From: Euptelea pleiosperma
Taxonomy: Eukaryota > Streptophyta > Magnoliopsida > Ranunculales > Eupteleaceae
Assembly: GCA_035048495.1 (NCBI GenBank)
Contig: CM068540.1
Coordinates: 8,292,829 to 8,356,828, forward strand
Length of the DNA: 64,000 bases
Reading direction: 5' to 3'
In this document: positions 1 to 11,440 of the stretch, in pieces
Numbering within the stretch: the stretch's first letter is position 1
Layout of the letters: every line of letters starts with the position of its first letter
Notes under the pieces: model-generated
Told to the model about the DNA's origin: nothing
Database searches by the model: none
The model's input: the letters and a program-made list of their open reading frames with translations, nothing else
Translations under genes and position numbers: made by a program

Positions 1-46
1 TCTCTAATATCACTCACACACAAACATAATAAAAATACAACTAAGA

Positions 47-325
47 TCAAGAATCGTCGGCCGTACAAGAATCGTCGGTCGGCAAATTAGGACCCCTCGG
101 TGAAGGCGAAGGCTCGGAACCATTAGGTAAGTCGGAAAACACATTGAAAACTCGGCGAATACTAAGAGAACGAGCGGATTTGAAACTAACTGATCTCATA
201 TTGATATTGTTGGAGAAGATGGTTGAAGAACTGGAGAGGATGAAGTAAACCAGAGCTTGAACAAGCAAGAACATCCCCACCTTAATCAACATGTCACCTA
301 GGCTGCTTTCGAATTCGAACACCAT
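47..325 (-). CDS. Small single-pass membrane protein, copy A
   Basis: This is a 92-residue protein that I do not recognise by name. It looks like a plant-specific small membrane protein. The N-terminus has the motif FESSLGDM, followed by a hydrophobic helix at about residues 13-30 (VGMFLLVQALVYFILSSS). A Ser/Asn stretch follows, then a basic segment rich in Arg and Ser (FKSARSLSIRR, about 49-59) and an acidic, Pro/Ser-rich tail. I chose the ATG at 325 (MVFEF) because all three copies share it. An in-frame ATG five codons upstream (at 340) is not conserved in copy B. A TATA-like box lies about 110 bases upstream. The three copies have open frames and mostly conservative changes, which suggests they are or recently were expressed genes. 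Function is unknown. The helix plus basic flank suggests a membrane anchor with a cytosolic tail. Confidence 0.7.
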   Translation of the reverse strand: MVFEFESSLGDMLIKVGMFLLVQALVYFILSSSSTIFSNNINMRSVSFKSARSLSIRRVFNVFSDLPNGSEPSPSPRGPNLPTDDSCTADDS

Positions 326-433
326 TGTTATCGACGTCAACGATCGACACGATCAATCAGTGATGGCTGCCGGAAAAGTTGCAGAGATGAAATAAGGTGA
401 ATTGGATATGTGTCAAGAAAGCTGAGGAGGGCT

Positions 434-442
434 TCTTATAGA
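434..442 (-). promoter_or_regulatory. TATA box of small membrane-protein gene, copy A
   Basis: Read on the minus strand the sequence is TCTATAAGA, about 110 bases upstream of the MVFEF start. The same box is kept at the same distance in copies B and C. Confidence 0.6.
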
Positions 443-895
443 GGGGTGGTGTGTCTATGGAGCCGCCTCTTTGACTTGCACGTTTTTGCTTTGATTTGAA
501 GGTGTTGAGAAGGAGGCCATTGATCTGCCTATCCAAGCAAAAGAATGGGGGTTTGGTCATGGGTCAAAGAAATAAAAAAACAATGGAGTACGTACATCAT
601 TGTTCTATCATTCTTTCTAGTCCCTATCTTTCATGCTTGAATATGACCCGGGTACCCATTGATCAGGACGTTCAATTAAGATGTGCTGCAGTCAGCCTTA
701 AGATGAAGTCCTCATTAGGTCTAAGCTGTTGGATCTTCCTTCGTATTCACACCATTCAAATCTTGAGTCCACAATCCAACGGTTTGTATCTTAGGGAAGA
801 CATCCTCTCTTGAAGCGGACAAGAACTACACACCCCATAAAACTTGCCTGACCACCGACAGTCAAGGGAAGCCCGATCGACCACCCCATAATATG

Positions 896-1368
896 AGCCA
901 CGTGGTATACTCTTATAGGATGCTAACCAAATTCGGTATCGAATTTGAAGAATATTCGTGCACTTCGATCTCTTACGCAGATGTACAAGATTAAATAATG
1001 CACCCTTTCTCTTAACCCATGTTTTTCCTAGATGGATGTGACATCGTTGCATGGGAGTAACCAACATAAGGGTGTAGATTTGGCCCGTCGGGCTGGGCCT
1101 GTTTCAGACCAGGCCGAACTCAGGCAGGGCTGTTTCTGGCCGAGGACGGCTTGGGCTAGGCCACATCAAATAATAGAAGCCCGTGTCCAGCACGTGTCTC
1201 GTCCCCTTCTTCGGGCTGGGGGCTGGGCCATAGGACTAAAGATGAACCCATGAAAGATATTCCAATCCAACGGTTAGAAATGAAATCATGCTAATTTTTG
1301 GTCTGTAGGTCCACTTGGGGATGTGCCAAACGACCATACGGCCACTTGTCTCTAAGAGTGTGCCACGT
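896..1368. mobile_element. G-box foldback MITE, copy a (interrupted)
   Basis: The left end has the G-box palindrome gccacgtgg followed by tatactctta. The right end is the inverse arm, with ggtctgtaggtccact, a ggccactt variant and ctctaagagtgtgccacg. The left arm is truncated and the interior holds unrelated sequence, including a GC-rich insertion at about 1070-1245. Copy B of the gene block keeps only the right arm (21780-21815). The family is described at 26603-26886. Confidence 0.6.
1070..1245. repeat. GC-rich motif-composed insertion (GGCC/GGGC words)
   Basis: This patch is built from repeats of ggcc, gggc and ggctgggcc. Its composition is very unlike the AT-rich surroundings, and it is absent from copies B and C. 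It begins near aagggtgtagatttggcccg. It is probably a MITE-like insertion. I see no clean target duplication. Confidence 0.4.
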
Positions 1369-1399
1369 TATTTCCATATTTTCCTTTTTTGTTTTGTTT

Positions 1400-1499
1400 T
1401 TGCCCATGCGTTACAATTCGTTATAACATCCGTTATAACAGAAAAAACGGTAACAGCCCCCATCCGTTATACCGTTATAACAGCCCCTTTTAAACCTTG
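1400..1499. mobile_element. Truncated hAT-like MITE (CAAGGTTTAA family)
   Basis: The right end reads ccccttttaaaccttg, the inverse of the CAAGGTTTAAAAGG terminus seen at 27650. The interior repeats cgttataac and ccgttat words. The left terminus is missing. Copy B has an even shorter remnant (about 22030-22062). Confidence 0.5.
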
Positions 1500-1730
1500 C
1501 TTCGAAGTTTGTTGTAATTTTTTTCTAGTCTGACCAAACAGGCTTGAAATAATGGACTTGGGTCTAAGTGGGTAGGCTGGTTCTTGGGCCAAACAAGTGG
1601 ACTGAGCCCATATGCTGTTGGATTATTTAGGGTTGGGCTTGTTTATAGGTTTTCACTAAAACCCACAATAATTGGAAATTGGTCCACATACTTTAGGCCG
1701 GTTTGGATCGTCATTTTTAGACCTGAAAAA

Positions 1731-2114
1731 GTCTTTTTCTACAAAACCTACTTTTTTTTTGTGTTCTTTTCTTCATTTTTAATATTTTATTTTCTCTCTC
1801 CTCTATCTTAAAATCAACAAACCATGCTTTCCTTTACTTAATCCCGTAAACAAATCGTTACTTTTTTGGATTTTTTGACTTACCTCCCTCGTTAACCAGA
1901 CAAATTAGACATGCCTCCCTAGATTCCGAAAATTTATAATTTCCTCTCTTGACTGTTGACATTGTGCAACTCTAGCCTCACCCCCTCAAGAACAAGATCA
2001 CTAGAAATTCTGTACATCTCCTTCAATTCATCTAATTCAGTCGATTATGTGAACATTTTCAGTCTAAACCCCAAAGCAACCCTATAATAACATGGGTCAG
2101 GCTCAGCGGACACG
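1731..2114. other. No gene seen; short inverted piece of block X
   Basis: This is AT/pyrimidine-rich sequence. Positions 1880-1935 read as the reverse complement of 18745-18800 (the gaatctagggaggca region), so a fragment of duplicated block X lies here in inverse orientation. No coding signal is visible. Confidence 0.4.
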
Positions 2115-2443
2115 TATTTTCACACACAATTACTCCCAAAAAATTGTCAGGGCCCAATATATAAATTAGAAGTTTTGGAATGGGATGATTTTTGGTGAGG
2201 GTGGTCTGTATGACGAGGAGGTCACCCTCGCAAAAATTCAAATCATTATGATATTCATAGCATGGTTTACAAGTTGAAGAATTATGGACCGTCTATTTTT
2301 ACCCGTTAACTTGAAACCCACATTTGATGGTGTTAGAAATTTTAGAATGGGGTGATGTATATGGTGAGAAGATCATGCAAACCAAAAAATCAGCCATTGA
2401 TTTATCTTCCATGTAGGTACACCAAAATTGTGTGTGAAATTGG
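2115..2443. mobile_element. Second foldback MITE family (FB2), diverged copy
   Basis: The outer arms are inverse: ttttcacacacaatt on the left and aattgtgtgtgaaa on the right. The inner arms contain gatttttggtgagg and its degenerate inverse. The centre (gttgaagaattatggaccgtc) matches the centre of the cleaner copy at 26183-26490. Confidence 0.65.
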
Positions 2444-3224
2444 TCATGGAAAGTAGAGGCACAAGCAAAGTGCCTCCATTTTTTTTCTTCTTTGGCAGGA
2501 TTGGGTAGGTAGAGAAATGAACTATTTAAGGGCCGGCTCTGGCAAGCCCCTTTCTTACATGTACATTTTCACCTCCTTTTGCTTTTAGGTACATGATCAC
2601 GCTATTTGAACCTAGATATGATGCTTGTTTGAATCTCTGTTGGACTCATTTTCAGCTCTTTATATGGATCAGTAACCTGTTGAGGGGTGTTCTCATTGTT
2701 ATCAGAGTGATAGCTTCACTAAAAAAGGTGTATAGATCGAGGCTTGTGTTTGGCACAATGGCCTTAAAACATATTCGCCCACTCAATGTGCTGAGGGTCT
2801 CTTGGACGTCTATCTCCTATGATACAATGATCTCTACGTGTGGAAATAGCACTCAATCCATACGTACGAATCGGAACTGTGTTCGTACTCTCACATAAGA
2901 AAATTTCAAAAATTCAGAGAAATTGATTAAAACATTAAATTTAGTGTTTTGAATGAAATAGGATTAAATAAACATGGTGTGCGTAACTGTTTGACAGTTA
3001 TTCCCAAGGATAAAATACAATACCCAAGGAGATGAAAAACCAATATGGAACTGCCTCAAAAGGTAAGTAGTTCCCACTATGCTCAAAGTGACCCCATTAG
3101 TCATATTTTCTGATTTTTCAAAACCAGATTTTTCCAGTAGTAATGGCTGAATCTATTTGACATAGATAGATAGAGTACTTATGTTTGAAAGGGTTGTACT
3201 CCCACTAATGTCCCTTGTTCTAAA
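2444..3224. other. Intergenic, no recognised gene
   Basis: An open frame at 2593-2898 (+, 101 codons) gives a protein with no family I recognise and no supporting start or splice context. I do not call it a gene. The remainder is AT-rich and without clear repeats. Confidence 0.4.
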
Positions 3225-3395
3225 TTAGTGGGTGGCCCGTGCCCACGGCACTCCCCGACAAAGTATTTGCAAAAATTGGGTGTGAGTGGTTGAGATCCAC
3301 CCTCCAGTTGGGGGATAATATCTCGGCCTTTTTTTATTGAAGCCTAAAAGAGGGGGCATAAGTGGGGGGACAACCACTGTCACTTGTTATATAGA
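3225..3395 (-). mobile_element. Minute Helitron, single copy, 171 bp
   Basis: On the minus strand the element starts TCTATATAAC and ends CCACCCACTAA, flanked by host A on the left and T on the right. This is the A/T insertion rule of Helitrons. A perfect 5-bp hairpin (GTGCC-GTG-GGCAC) lies 10 bases before the CTAA end, the other Helitron hallmark. It is homologous along its length to each unit of the array at 30210-30819. It has no coding capacity, so it would have moved using an enzyme supplied in trans. Confidence 0.75.
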
Positions 3396-3662
3396 TTATC
3401 CGATCAATGCTTAAGGGCTTATTTGGATTTACACATGATAGGGAAAGTTAAGATAGGTTTAAGTTTAGACTATGGACTTTTGTTGGGCATTCACCTATTG
3501 TTCAAGTACTACTCAAAAGCATAATGTGGAGAGATTGAAATGGTAAGACAGCCTGGATTCAAATGGGAATGGCAATGGTGGCCGGTGGAGTTAGTTGTCG
3601 GGGTGTTCGAAATAAAACATAAATTTGAAGGGGTAGTTTTATCATATAAGGTTAGGGTTTCT

Positions 3663-4152
3663 TAGGGTGTCTACGTATATTATTCCGATCGAATATAAGC
3701 ATATTAGAATATGAATTCGAAAAAAATATCCAATATATGAATCTGATTCGATATCCGACAGATAGTCAGAATCAAAATTCGAATATAATTAACTTATCGG
3801 ATATCAAATAATATCCGATCTAAAAATTGAATGTATATAATATATTTTATATTTATATAATAATAAATACATATATAAAATAAATATAATTATTATATCT
3901 ATATATAATAAATATAAATATTATTTAATACGATAAATATAGTATAATCTATTATATCTAAAAATATAATTATTAAATAATATATTTGATCAATTATCGA
4001 ATAGGATATATCAATATCTGAATCCGTATTCAAAAACTATTCGAATATTTAAAAATTTCTGAATCCGAATTCAATATCTAAATTTTTTGGATATATTCGA
4101 TTTTCTAATACGGATTCGAACAATTCCAAATTTTCGACTATCCATTAACCCA
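3663..4152. mobile_element. MITE-like element composed of ATATCCGAT words
   Basis: About 490 bases are dominated by degenerate repeats of gaatatgaat, atatccgat and tattcgaat. The edges ttagggtgtctacg and ccattaaccc are weakly inverse. The organisation resembles the hAT-like MITEs elsewhere in the window (single-word interiors). No clean target duplication was found. Confidence 0.4.
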
Positions 4153-4199
4153 ATTGCTCATTGTCATTAAGATTGCAATTTGGGCGGGCTTAGTTTAGG

Positions 4200-4447
4200 G
4201 CCTACTAACCCTATGGATGTTTGGACCACCTCTTGGTGGCCCCACAAACCAAAGTTCAGCTTGATCGGTGATTTATAATAGTTATATTTTATCATTAAAA
4301 AAATGCTCAAATTCAACGGTCAAAAACCATGTTATTAATTTAAAATACTAAATCCAACGGTCATAAATCACTTTATTATACTGATTTTTTATCAGTAGGT
4401 TCATTAGGAGGTGGACAAAATATCCATAAGGATAGTGGGGCCTATAG
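4200..4447. mobile_element. G-box foldback MITE, copy b (ends decayed)
   Basis: The left arm has ctatggatgtttggaccacc and ggtgatttataat. The right arm is the inverse, with aatccaacggtc, ggaggtggac and atatccataaggat. The outermost G-box ends are lost. Confidence 0.6.
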
Positions 4448-4535
4448 AGTACCCCAAGTGGCATTTTGGAGGGGGCCATCGAACTTTGAAATCCTCGAGT
4501 CCATCAAACACGGGCTTCTCTTAGAAAAGAAACAA

Positions 4536-4762
4536 ATGACCGTATGGATGTTTATATCCTAGGTGGACCTATGTACTAAAATTCAGCCTGGTTAGTGATT
4601 TTTAACCTTTGGGTCTAAATATCCCAAGTAATGCTCATGCTCAAAATCCACCGTTAAAGATAGACCATTAAAAAGACTAATCCAATGGATGGAAATCACT
4701 AATCAGGTTGAATTTTGGACTTCATACGGCCAGTGGTCTCTAAGAATGTGTCATGTGGCTCA
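4536..4762. mobile_element. G-box foldback MITE, copy c
   Basis: The left arm has gaccgtatggatgttt, ggtggacct and aaaattcagcctgg. The right arm is the inverse, with aatcactaatcaggttga and ctctaagaatgtgtcatgtgg. The terminal G-box has mutated to catgtgg. Confidence 0.65.
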
Positions 4763-4783
4763 TAATGTTGACGACGAATCTAC

Positions 4784-5071
4784 TACACTTTTGGCGTGAA
4801 GACGCACGATTTTTGTTACTCACCGCTGCCATCTGGGCCCACTAACCCCATGAATGTTCATCGATCCCACCTCTTCATGGATATACACACCAAAAATTAG
4901 CCTTGGATTTAACCATTTTTTAGTACTAAAATCAATGGCTAAAAATCATCAAACAAGTTGATTTTTGGTATGAATGTTTATCAAGGAGTGGGCTAAACAT
5001 CTATGTAGTCAGTGCGTTCAGATGGCAGTTATGAGTAACAAAAATTATGTTTCCTCATGCCAAAAAGTGTA
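4784..5071. mobile_element. Foldback MITE, copy d, with longer terminal arms
   Basis: Starts tacacttttggcgtga and ends catgccaaaaagtgta, which are inverse repeats. The arms continue through gatttttgttactca and the inverse gagtaacaaaaatt. The inner part resembles the G-box family (aaaaattagccttgg and caagttgatttttgg), but the outer 60 bases differ. This is therefore a related subfamily or a composite, 288 bp long. Confidence 0.65.
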
Positions 5072-5074
5072 AAG

Positions 5075-6159
5075 TATAATTTGTTACATCACGACACTTA
5101 ATGGTAAAATGAAGTGGATCACACTACTGAGTCTGTTCATATGATTGATGCTGGTAAACAAATAATGGGAAGCAATTAATCAAGCAAATAAAGAATGAAC
5201 AATGCTATCCTAAAACTTTGTCAGGATCCATTCTTTCCAAAAGAGCATGAATGTTGGTCATTTATCGTGATTGGTATTGCATGCCAATTTTTTAGGTATC
5301 ACTACACCAAAATAGCAAAATAAGAACGTATATAACATTGAGGAGTAAAACAGATAATAACTCCTGCCCTTTTTTTGTGTCTTCTCTTGTTATTTGTTGT
5401 TTATTTTCAAGAACACAAGCAAAACATTTGTTGAAGTTTGGATGCACATTGTAACCGTCGAAACCATGGAACATTTCATGATTGAAAAATCAATGTTTCA
5501 TGTAAATTTTTATTTATTTCTTAATCGAGCTTTTTGAATTCATTAATAAGTTTTCATTTCTTTTCTCGATCAATTGGTAAAAATCTATTAAAGATTCTTA
5601 TCTAAATTGGTCTTCTATGTTGCTTGCAAATGATGGCACGTATATACAATGAAGAAAGTTTTAAGTCAAACTAATGAACAATTAAAATTGGTTAGCGAGG
5701 AGATTAGTATTCCATTCTATTTATCTATCCAAATTTACATCCACTTCTTAATCATGGAATCATCACAGTTAAGGTAATTCATTGGGGTGTTATTAAGATC
5801 TAACTCATCCATATCTGATTTTGTATTTAGCATAAACTATACTCTAGAACATGTTAATGGATCTACTACTTGCAAGAGATTTTGTACCTGTCTATGTTGA
5901 TTGTAGCAGAGAGCTTGTTGCAATAAGTTTTCGGGCATTTATTTGTTACTCTAGATTCATTTTAATGAGTAGTCTCAATAAGATGAGATGCTTTTACCTG
6001 GTTAGGCCATTCCTAAGTGGAGTTTTTGTTGTTGTGTCCACGTGGCATATATATTCATCGTTTAGAAATATGTGGTTCAATAAATGGGGAAATCTGACAC
6101 GAGTATTGTGAAGGCATGGAATGTCTGATTGGTAGAGATATTTGCATTTAATTAAGCTC
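5075..6159. other. Intergenic, no gene recognised
   Basis: AT-rich sequence. A possible frame at 5851-6111 (+) has no recognisable family. A fragment of the inverse foldback arm (gtccacgtggcata) appears near 6037. Nothing else is supported. Confidence 0.35.
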
Positions 6160-6205
6160 TAGCTCATCTTTTTATGATGCCATAGCTCATCTTTTTATGA
6201 TGCCA
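6160..6205 (+). repeat. Perfect tandem duplication of 23 bp
   Basis: The unit tagctcatctttttatgatg plus cca occurs twice with no spacer. It is a simple local duplication. Confidence 0.85.
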
Positions 6206-6243
6206 GCAGGAAACATAAAATATAATAATAGTAATGAAAAAAT

Positions 6244-6520
6244 TCATGGAGTCCATCTCCAAAAGCCTCATGGCACACTTTTTCGGACCAATTGACATTT
6301 GTTCATCCCTTGGTAGACATACACACAAAAATCAACTCGATTGGTGATTTTAGCTGTTGGATGAGTATTTTTCAACATTAGCTTGGAAGCCATTCACGAG
6401 CATATTGATAAAGTATATGATTAAAAGAGGCTCAAATACAAATGGCTAGAAATCAACAACTAGGCTAATTTTTGTAGTGTAGATATACCAAAGGAATGGG
6501 CCAAACATTTGAAAAAATAA
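6244..6520. mobile_element. G-box foldback MITE, copy e (decayed)
   Basis: The left arm has tcatggcacact, catcccttggtaga and aaaatcaactcgattgg. The right arm is the inverse, with aactaggctaatttttg and gaatgggccaaacattt. The termini are strongly mutated. Confidence 0.5.
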
Positions 6521-6638
6521 TCGGTCTGTTATCTTTAATCAAAAATACCTAGAAAGGGGGTTGATTAGGTAATTAAAATTAATTTATCCTAAATAGTTTT
6601 ACTGGTCTATGGTAGGAAAGTAAAATCGCATGCCTCAG

Positions 6639-8116
6639 TTGTTTGATAAAGGATTATCACAACCGATTCAAATCGACTATACTTCCGTGGTATATTTTTT
6701 TTTCGCCGTTTGATCTAATCAATATAGATAGCGGAATACAAACAAACAATCACATAAAACAAGAGATTTTTACGTGGAAACCTTAGCCAAGAAAAATCAC
6801 GGGACCACGTCCAGACGAAAAGTATCACTAACTGTAAAGTTAAACAAAACAAAGGTTACCTACGCAGCACCATTGCAAATACAGCTTCCAACATTAGCCA
6901 AGGTCTACTACCAATGAGTCCATGTCCTCTTAATCAACACTACGAGTCCACGCGCGCCCTCCCAGCCAAAAAGCCTTGTCTGCTTGTTCAATTTGGTACA
7001 CTCCAAACCTATCATTGATCAGCCACTCCGATCTGAATTCTTAACACTCCAGCCTTTGTCGAAGGTGAACGATTCAGTACATCCTGAACCCTAGGTTGCT
7101 CAATAGGTGTTGAGTCACACTGGTACACTCATGCTACTAGGTCAAATATCTATGTGGAAGACCTAAGTTGAGTCATGAATCAAGCTCTTGGCTTTTATTT
7201 AGAAGAGGAAAAAGCTCACAAGATATTTATGAGCACTAAAAAGCTTCTTGCTCTTCGAATGGACACTCTAATAAATAAATATTTCTTCTCTCTATTCAAT
7301 GTGTATAGAAGTTTGTTTAGAGAAGACATAGAAAGGTTATATTTATAGAATTTGTAACCCTTAGCCTTTTAGAACGTGGGAGAGTGAAAACTAGAATTTT
7401 GGATCTGTGAAATACTCAATCCGCGTGAAGTCCAATCGAGTACTCTAGTCCAATCGATTGGGCCAAGTCCAATCGATTGGGTTTTGGGTCCAATCGATTG
7501 GCCTTGTACGGATGGTTTTTCCTTCGTAAATCTAATCGATTGTTCATAGTCCAATCGATCAGACTTAAATAAGTTTCTGTCCCGTAAGCTCCAATCGATT
7601 TAACAGTGGTTTCCAATCGATTGGGCTTTGATCAAGTTCTGTCTCGTAGACTCCAATCGATTTAACAGAGGTCTCCAACCAATTGGGCTTTGATTAAGTT
7701 ATGTCTCATAGACTCCAATCGATTTAACAGACGTCTCCAATCGATTGGGCTTTGTCCAATCTATTGGAGTTTCCTAGAAGTCAATAATATTGACTTAGAC
7801 TCAGGTCTGTCCAATGACTAGGTCTGACCATTATATTTTATTCATTTAAACATATTCCTATTGCCAATAAGTCACTTACCTTCCTAAGTGAACGTACACG
7901 ATCTATAACCGGCAAATGGACAGTTACTCAGATGACTCATGTCGTCAACCGTCTGATTCTTGATGTCTCTTTCTTCTAGTCTTCACGTAGTCGACGAAGT
8001 ATGCGTACCACGACATCTTCAACACTACACTGATGCTCGTAGGTAAGGTTACATGAATGTTTTTGTGTCATACGAAATCTGTACCAAACTAGAATATGAA
8101 AATATTCCTTACAACA
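6639..8116 (-). mobile_element. Probable Copia-type solo LTR (minus strand)
   Basis: On the minus strand the right edge begins TGTTG (at 8024 or 8116) and the left edge ends ATCAAACA. Near the left end the U5-like stretch TTTCCACGTAAAAATCTCTT followed by T-rich DNA resembles U5 regions of plant Copia LTRs. An R/U3-like part carries the CCAATCGATTGG array. I could not find a matching 5-bp target duplication, and no internal coding region adjoins it, so the boundaries are provisional. Confidence 0.45.
7425..7780. repeat. Array of the palindrome CCAATCGATTGG
   Basis: About fifteen full or near copies of ccaatcgattgg or its half tccaatcgattt lie within 350 bases. At 7590-7760 they are organised in a roughly 58-bp unit (ctccaatcgatttaaca, then ctccaatcgattgggctttg) repeated three times. 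The word is its own reverse complement. Confidence 0.85.
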
Positions 8117-8628
8117 TTTATAGGATCAATGGGGCCAAAGAATGTGTCATGTTGCATTTTGGAGGATTTTGGTTTAGCGCATCTTCACTTGACAAGTGTC
8201 CTTGAAAAGTTTTCTAAATAAATTTAAATATCTATAATAAAATAAGGGTTGTCAAAGAGGCATTTTTTACTAAATTTGGTTACTATAAATGACAAGTTTT
8301 TTTATGCGATGAAATAATCTAACTACAAATAGGTATTTTCTACCAAAACTTTATGTCCATGTAAAGACAAAAAATATTTGTTTAATTTTTTTAAGTATTT
8401 TTTTTAACTAAATAAATGAAAAATATTCATCATAATTAAAAGAGAATATGAGAAGATGTACTGCCTAACACATTAATTACTTTAAACAAGTGACAAAAAT
8501 AGTTTGACACAACATTAGCCAACCTCAGCTTCTTAGTCAGATGTCTATCATTGATTTAGACCTTTAATCATCATCTGCATTTCATAAAGAAAGAATCAAG
8601 ATAAAGAATTGAATTGAACATATATGGT
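8117..8628. other. AT-rich intergenic, nothing recognised
   Basis: Contains a fragment of the foldback arm (aatgtgtcatgttgcatttt, near 8137) and otherwise no coding or repeat signal that I can support. Confidence 0.35.
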
Positions 8629-8826
8629 AAATAAAAAAATAAAGATATAGAAACATAAATTATAGATGATGAAAGAATACCTTAAGATATAGAAACATCA
8701 CCTAACTATCATAATATGTGTTGTAGTAATAAAAAAAGAAAATTCTATGACTACAAAAATAGATAATTTTAAGGTACTATTTCATCATCTGTAATTTATG
8801 TTTTTATATCTTTATTTTTTTTTATT
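8629..8826. mobile_element. Palindromic MITE with ~57-bp arms
   Basis: The arm at 8629-8685 (aaagatatagaaacataaat, then gatgatgaaagaa) is the near-perfect inverse of 8769-8825 (catcatctgtaatttatg, then tatatctttatt). About 85 bases separate the arms. No coding content. Confidence 0.7.
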
Positions 8827-9263
8827 GAATCGTCTTTTTCCTTTGTATGGTGATGAATTTAATTTTTTTAAGAGCTTATTCTATGTATTGAGCTTTGAAC
8901 TTATGTTATGTTTTTATAGAATGCATTAATACCCATTTATATAAAAAAAAACTCCAAACATACATCACTTAAGGAAGATTAAACAAAACCATTTTGTCCA
9001 TAATACAAATAAATAGTATATTTAATACTTGTGAATCATATTATGACCTATTAAAAAGATACATGTATTTAAATAGTCATTATTAAACAATAAATTTTCT
9101 TTCAAAAACTTATTTCATACTAAAACTTGTAAGAGATCTGTATGCCATAATAGCAATTATCCATAATCAATTTCAAAACTATTACATCCATATAGAAAAT
9201 CAATTAATATCAAATAAACCAAACTATTACCTACAATTAATATAAAAACTATCAATCTATATA

Positions 9264-10387
9264 TCTATACTAAAAGAGAGAAGTGGGTAACATCCTTCTC
9301 TCTTCTCCACATCAAGTTGATATAGCTATCTCAAAATGCAGAGTGCCACATCATTTATTAAACCTCCCACACTGCCACATCAACACTCTAATAAAATCAA
9401 AACGTCAATACTACTTCAAATCAAAACACTTATCCTTCTATTTGAAACGTATTCCATCGACTACACACAAAAAATCTCCATATTTAAATCTAATTAAATA
9501 CTTTCATATTTAAACTCTAAAATTTCTCTTAAATCTAATCAAATAACTTCTCGAAACGTCTTCCCAGTATGTCTTTTTCTCTTCCTTTCAGTAAAACAAT
9601 TCTATTCATTTAAACTCTCATTAATTTATACCTAAAATGTCTACCAACCAAAATGTCTACATTCTCCTACCACGTCTTTCTCTTTTTTAACCTGTCTCTT
9701 AATATGCAAGCATTTCCTCTCTAATTTAGAAGTGCCAACTCTTTGATTCTTGAATTTTCTTCCATTTTTATTTTTATTTTTATTTCATTTATTTTTTCTA
9801 AAAAAATTTTCAATTTTGTTTCTAATTAATGGACTGGTGATGCTTCTCTTCTCACTCAGATATTCAAAAACGTATAAGAGATTTTTTCTCCTATCCTGTT
9901 CTACTGTCAACTCACCTCCATAAAACAACAAGGTAAATTCAATATTTTTTCTGTTAGATTGTTAAATATTTTAGTTATAAGTTTATAAAACCTGTTATAA
10001 TAATTATGATTTTTTTCATGAACCATGGGTATATTATTATATTTTTTTAATTAATTGATATATTAAACTCTTATTTTCATTAGAAATATCAAAAAATGTT
10101 TTAGTTATGGAACTTTTCTTGAATTTCTTTTTTTTATTATAAAAAAGTCCTAATTTTTAACATCTTTTTTTCGATGTCTCGATCAAATTAATTAATAGGA
10201 ACTTTTTTTTGGGTTATCAAGTTCTTGAAATGCTTCATTTTTATTTCCTAAAATTACTCTAACTAATAAATGAATTCGTTAAATAGTTATTATTACATTT
10301 TTATCTTTTTTAATTTTTATATATACTTTAATTTTTTTATTTTTTATATATTTTTGCCATTGCTTTAACACGGGCCAATAACACTAG
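9264..10387 (+). mobile_element. Non-autonomous Helitron, 1.1 kb
   Basis: The 5' end TCTATACTAAAAGAGAG follows a host A. The 3' end gggccaataacactag is followed by a host T. Both termini closely resemble common plant Helitron ends and obey the A/T insertion rule. The interior is AT-rich with no helicase or Rep coding. The 3' hairpin is weak. The short open frame at 9283-9513 inside it has no recognisable product. Confidence 0.7.
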
Positions 10388-11440
10388 TTAATATATGTAT
10401 GCCATAATAACAATTAATATAAAATATATTATATTCATATATAAAATCAAGATTAGAATGTCTACAATATCTAACGTCATCTCAAATATTGTAACATATA
10501 AATCATAACTATCGACAAATTCATAAATTTTGAGCTGTAACAAAAATACAGTCAAGACTTATTAAAAATTACTTGAGAAACATGTTAATTAAGTAACATG
10601 TACAAGCCCACGCTAATCTATCAAATAACTTCTACCATTATCATTGATTTCTTATGCGAGTCTTTTAACATTTGCTTCCGATATGTATCATTCGTCGCAA
10701 TAAAAATTTATATTCCATAAATTTTTTTTTACAATTTAAAATGAATGATTTAAAAACTTTAACTAAATCCCTACACCTCAAAGTATAATTATCATGTCCC
10801 TTTTACTTGTAGAAGAAAATCATGTTGACATCAACAATAGAACCACTTATAACAAAGCTCCTTATAGCATAATCATTGTTGAATATAATAGTCCACTCTT
10901 TAATGAACTTATTATAGACACCCGATCAATTTTGTTATGATCTCTTAACTTGGCGATCAATATTCTTATTTATTAATCTGTGGATATATTCTACACTTAT
11001 CTTTCAACATCTTACAATATTTTTATCAAACATAAAAAAAATCTATTTAAAACTATCAACTAGCATTAGAAAATTTCATTTCACTGCATAATCATCATTA
11101 GAAAGTCTTTATTTATAAAAAAAATCAAAAAATACATGTATCATTTGATTTTAATATTGAATTTATTAAAACTAATATAATTTATTTTTAACACTTTTTC
11201 TTGTCAAAAAATTAGTTTTAGTAAATAAAACTACTCGATCACAAGATCAAAGATTTTGTTTGATTGATCCTTAAATAATTTTCATTTTTAATATTTTTGA
11301 TAAGATGTCTATCAAAATTAGACTAGAAAGTAGCATTTTATCAATTTTTAATCAAACCTATAGATACACATCAATTCCTAATTGAGTAGATACATTGAGA
11401 TTCATACATCAGATATACATTTGATAATACTATATTCTTA

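Larger units (their letters stand above)
1..1730. repeat. Gene-bearing duplicated block, copy A
   Basis: This block matches 20560-22700 (copy B) and 25093-26170 (copy C) nearly base for base over the small minus-strand gene and its promoter. Copies A and B also share a tail about 650 bases long (A 1500-1730, B 22070-22700). Copy A resembles copy C more than B at the gene's 3' side: both share the stretch tctctaatatcactcacac. Copy A carries extra inserted material at 830-1370 that is missing from B. The left end runs off the window. Confidence 0.85.

Noticed and set aside
2593..2898. 101-codon open frame
   Set aside because: No recognisable family, no splice or promoter support, and the length is within chance for the composition.
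7369..7616. Two minus-strand open frames with repeated SIGL/NRLD words
   Set aside because: They translate the CCAATCGATTGG array. There is no gene.
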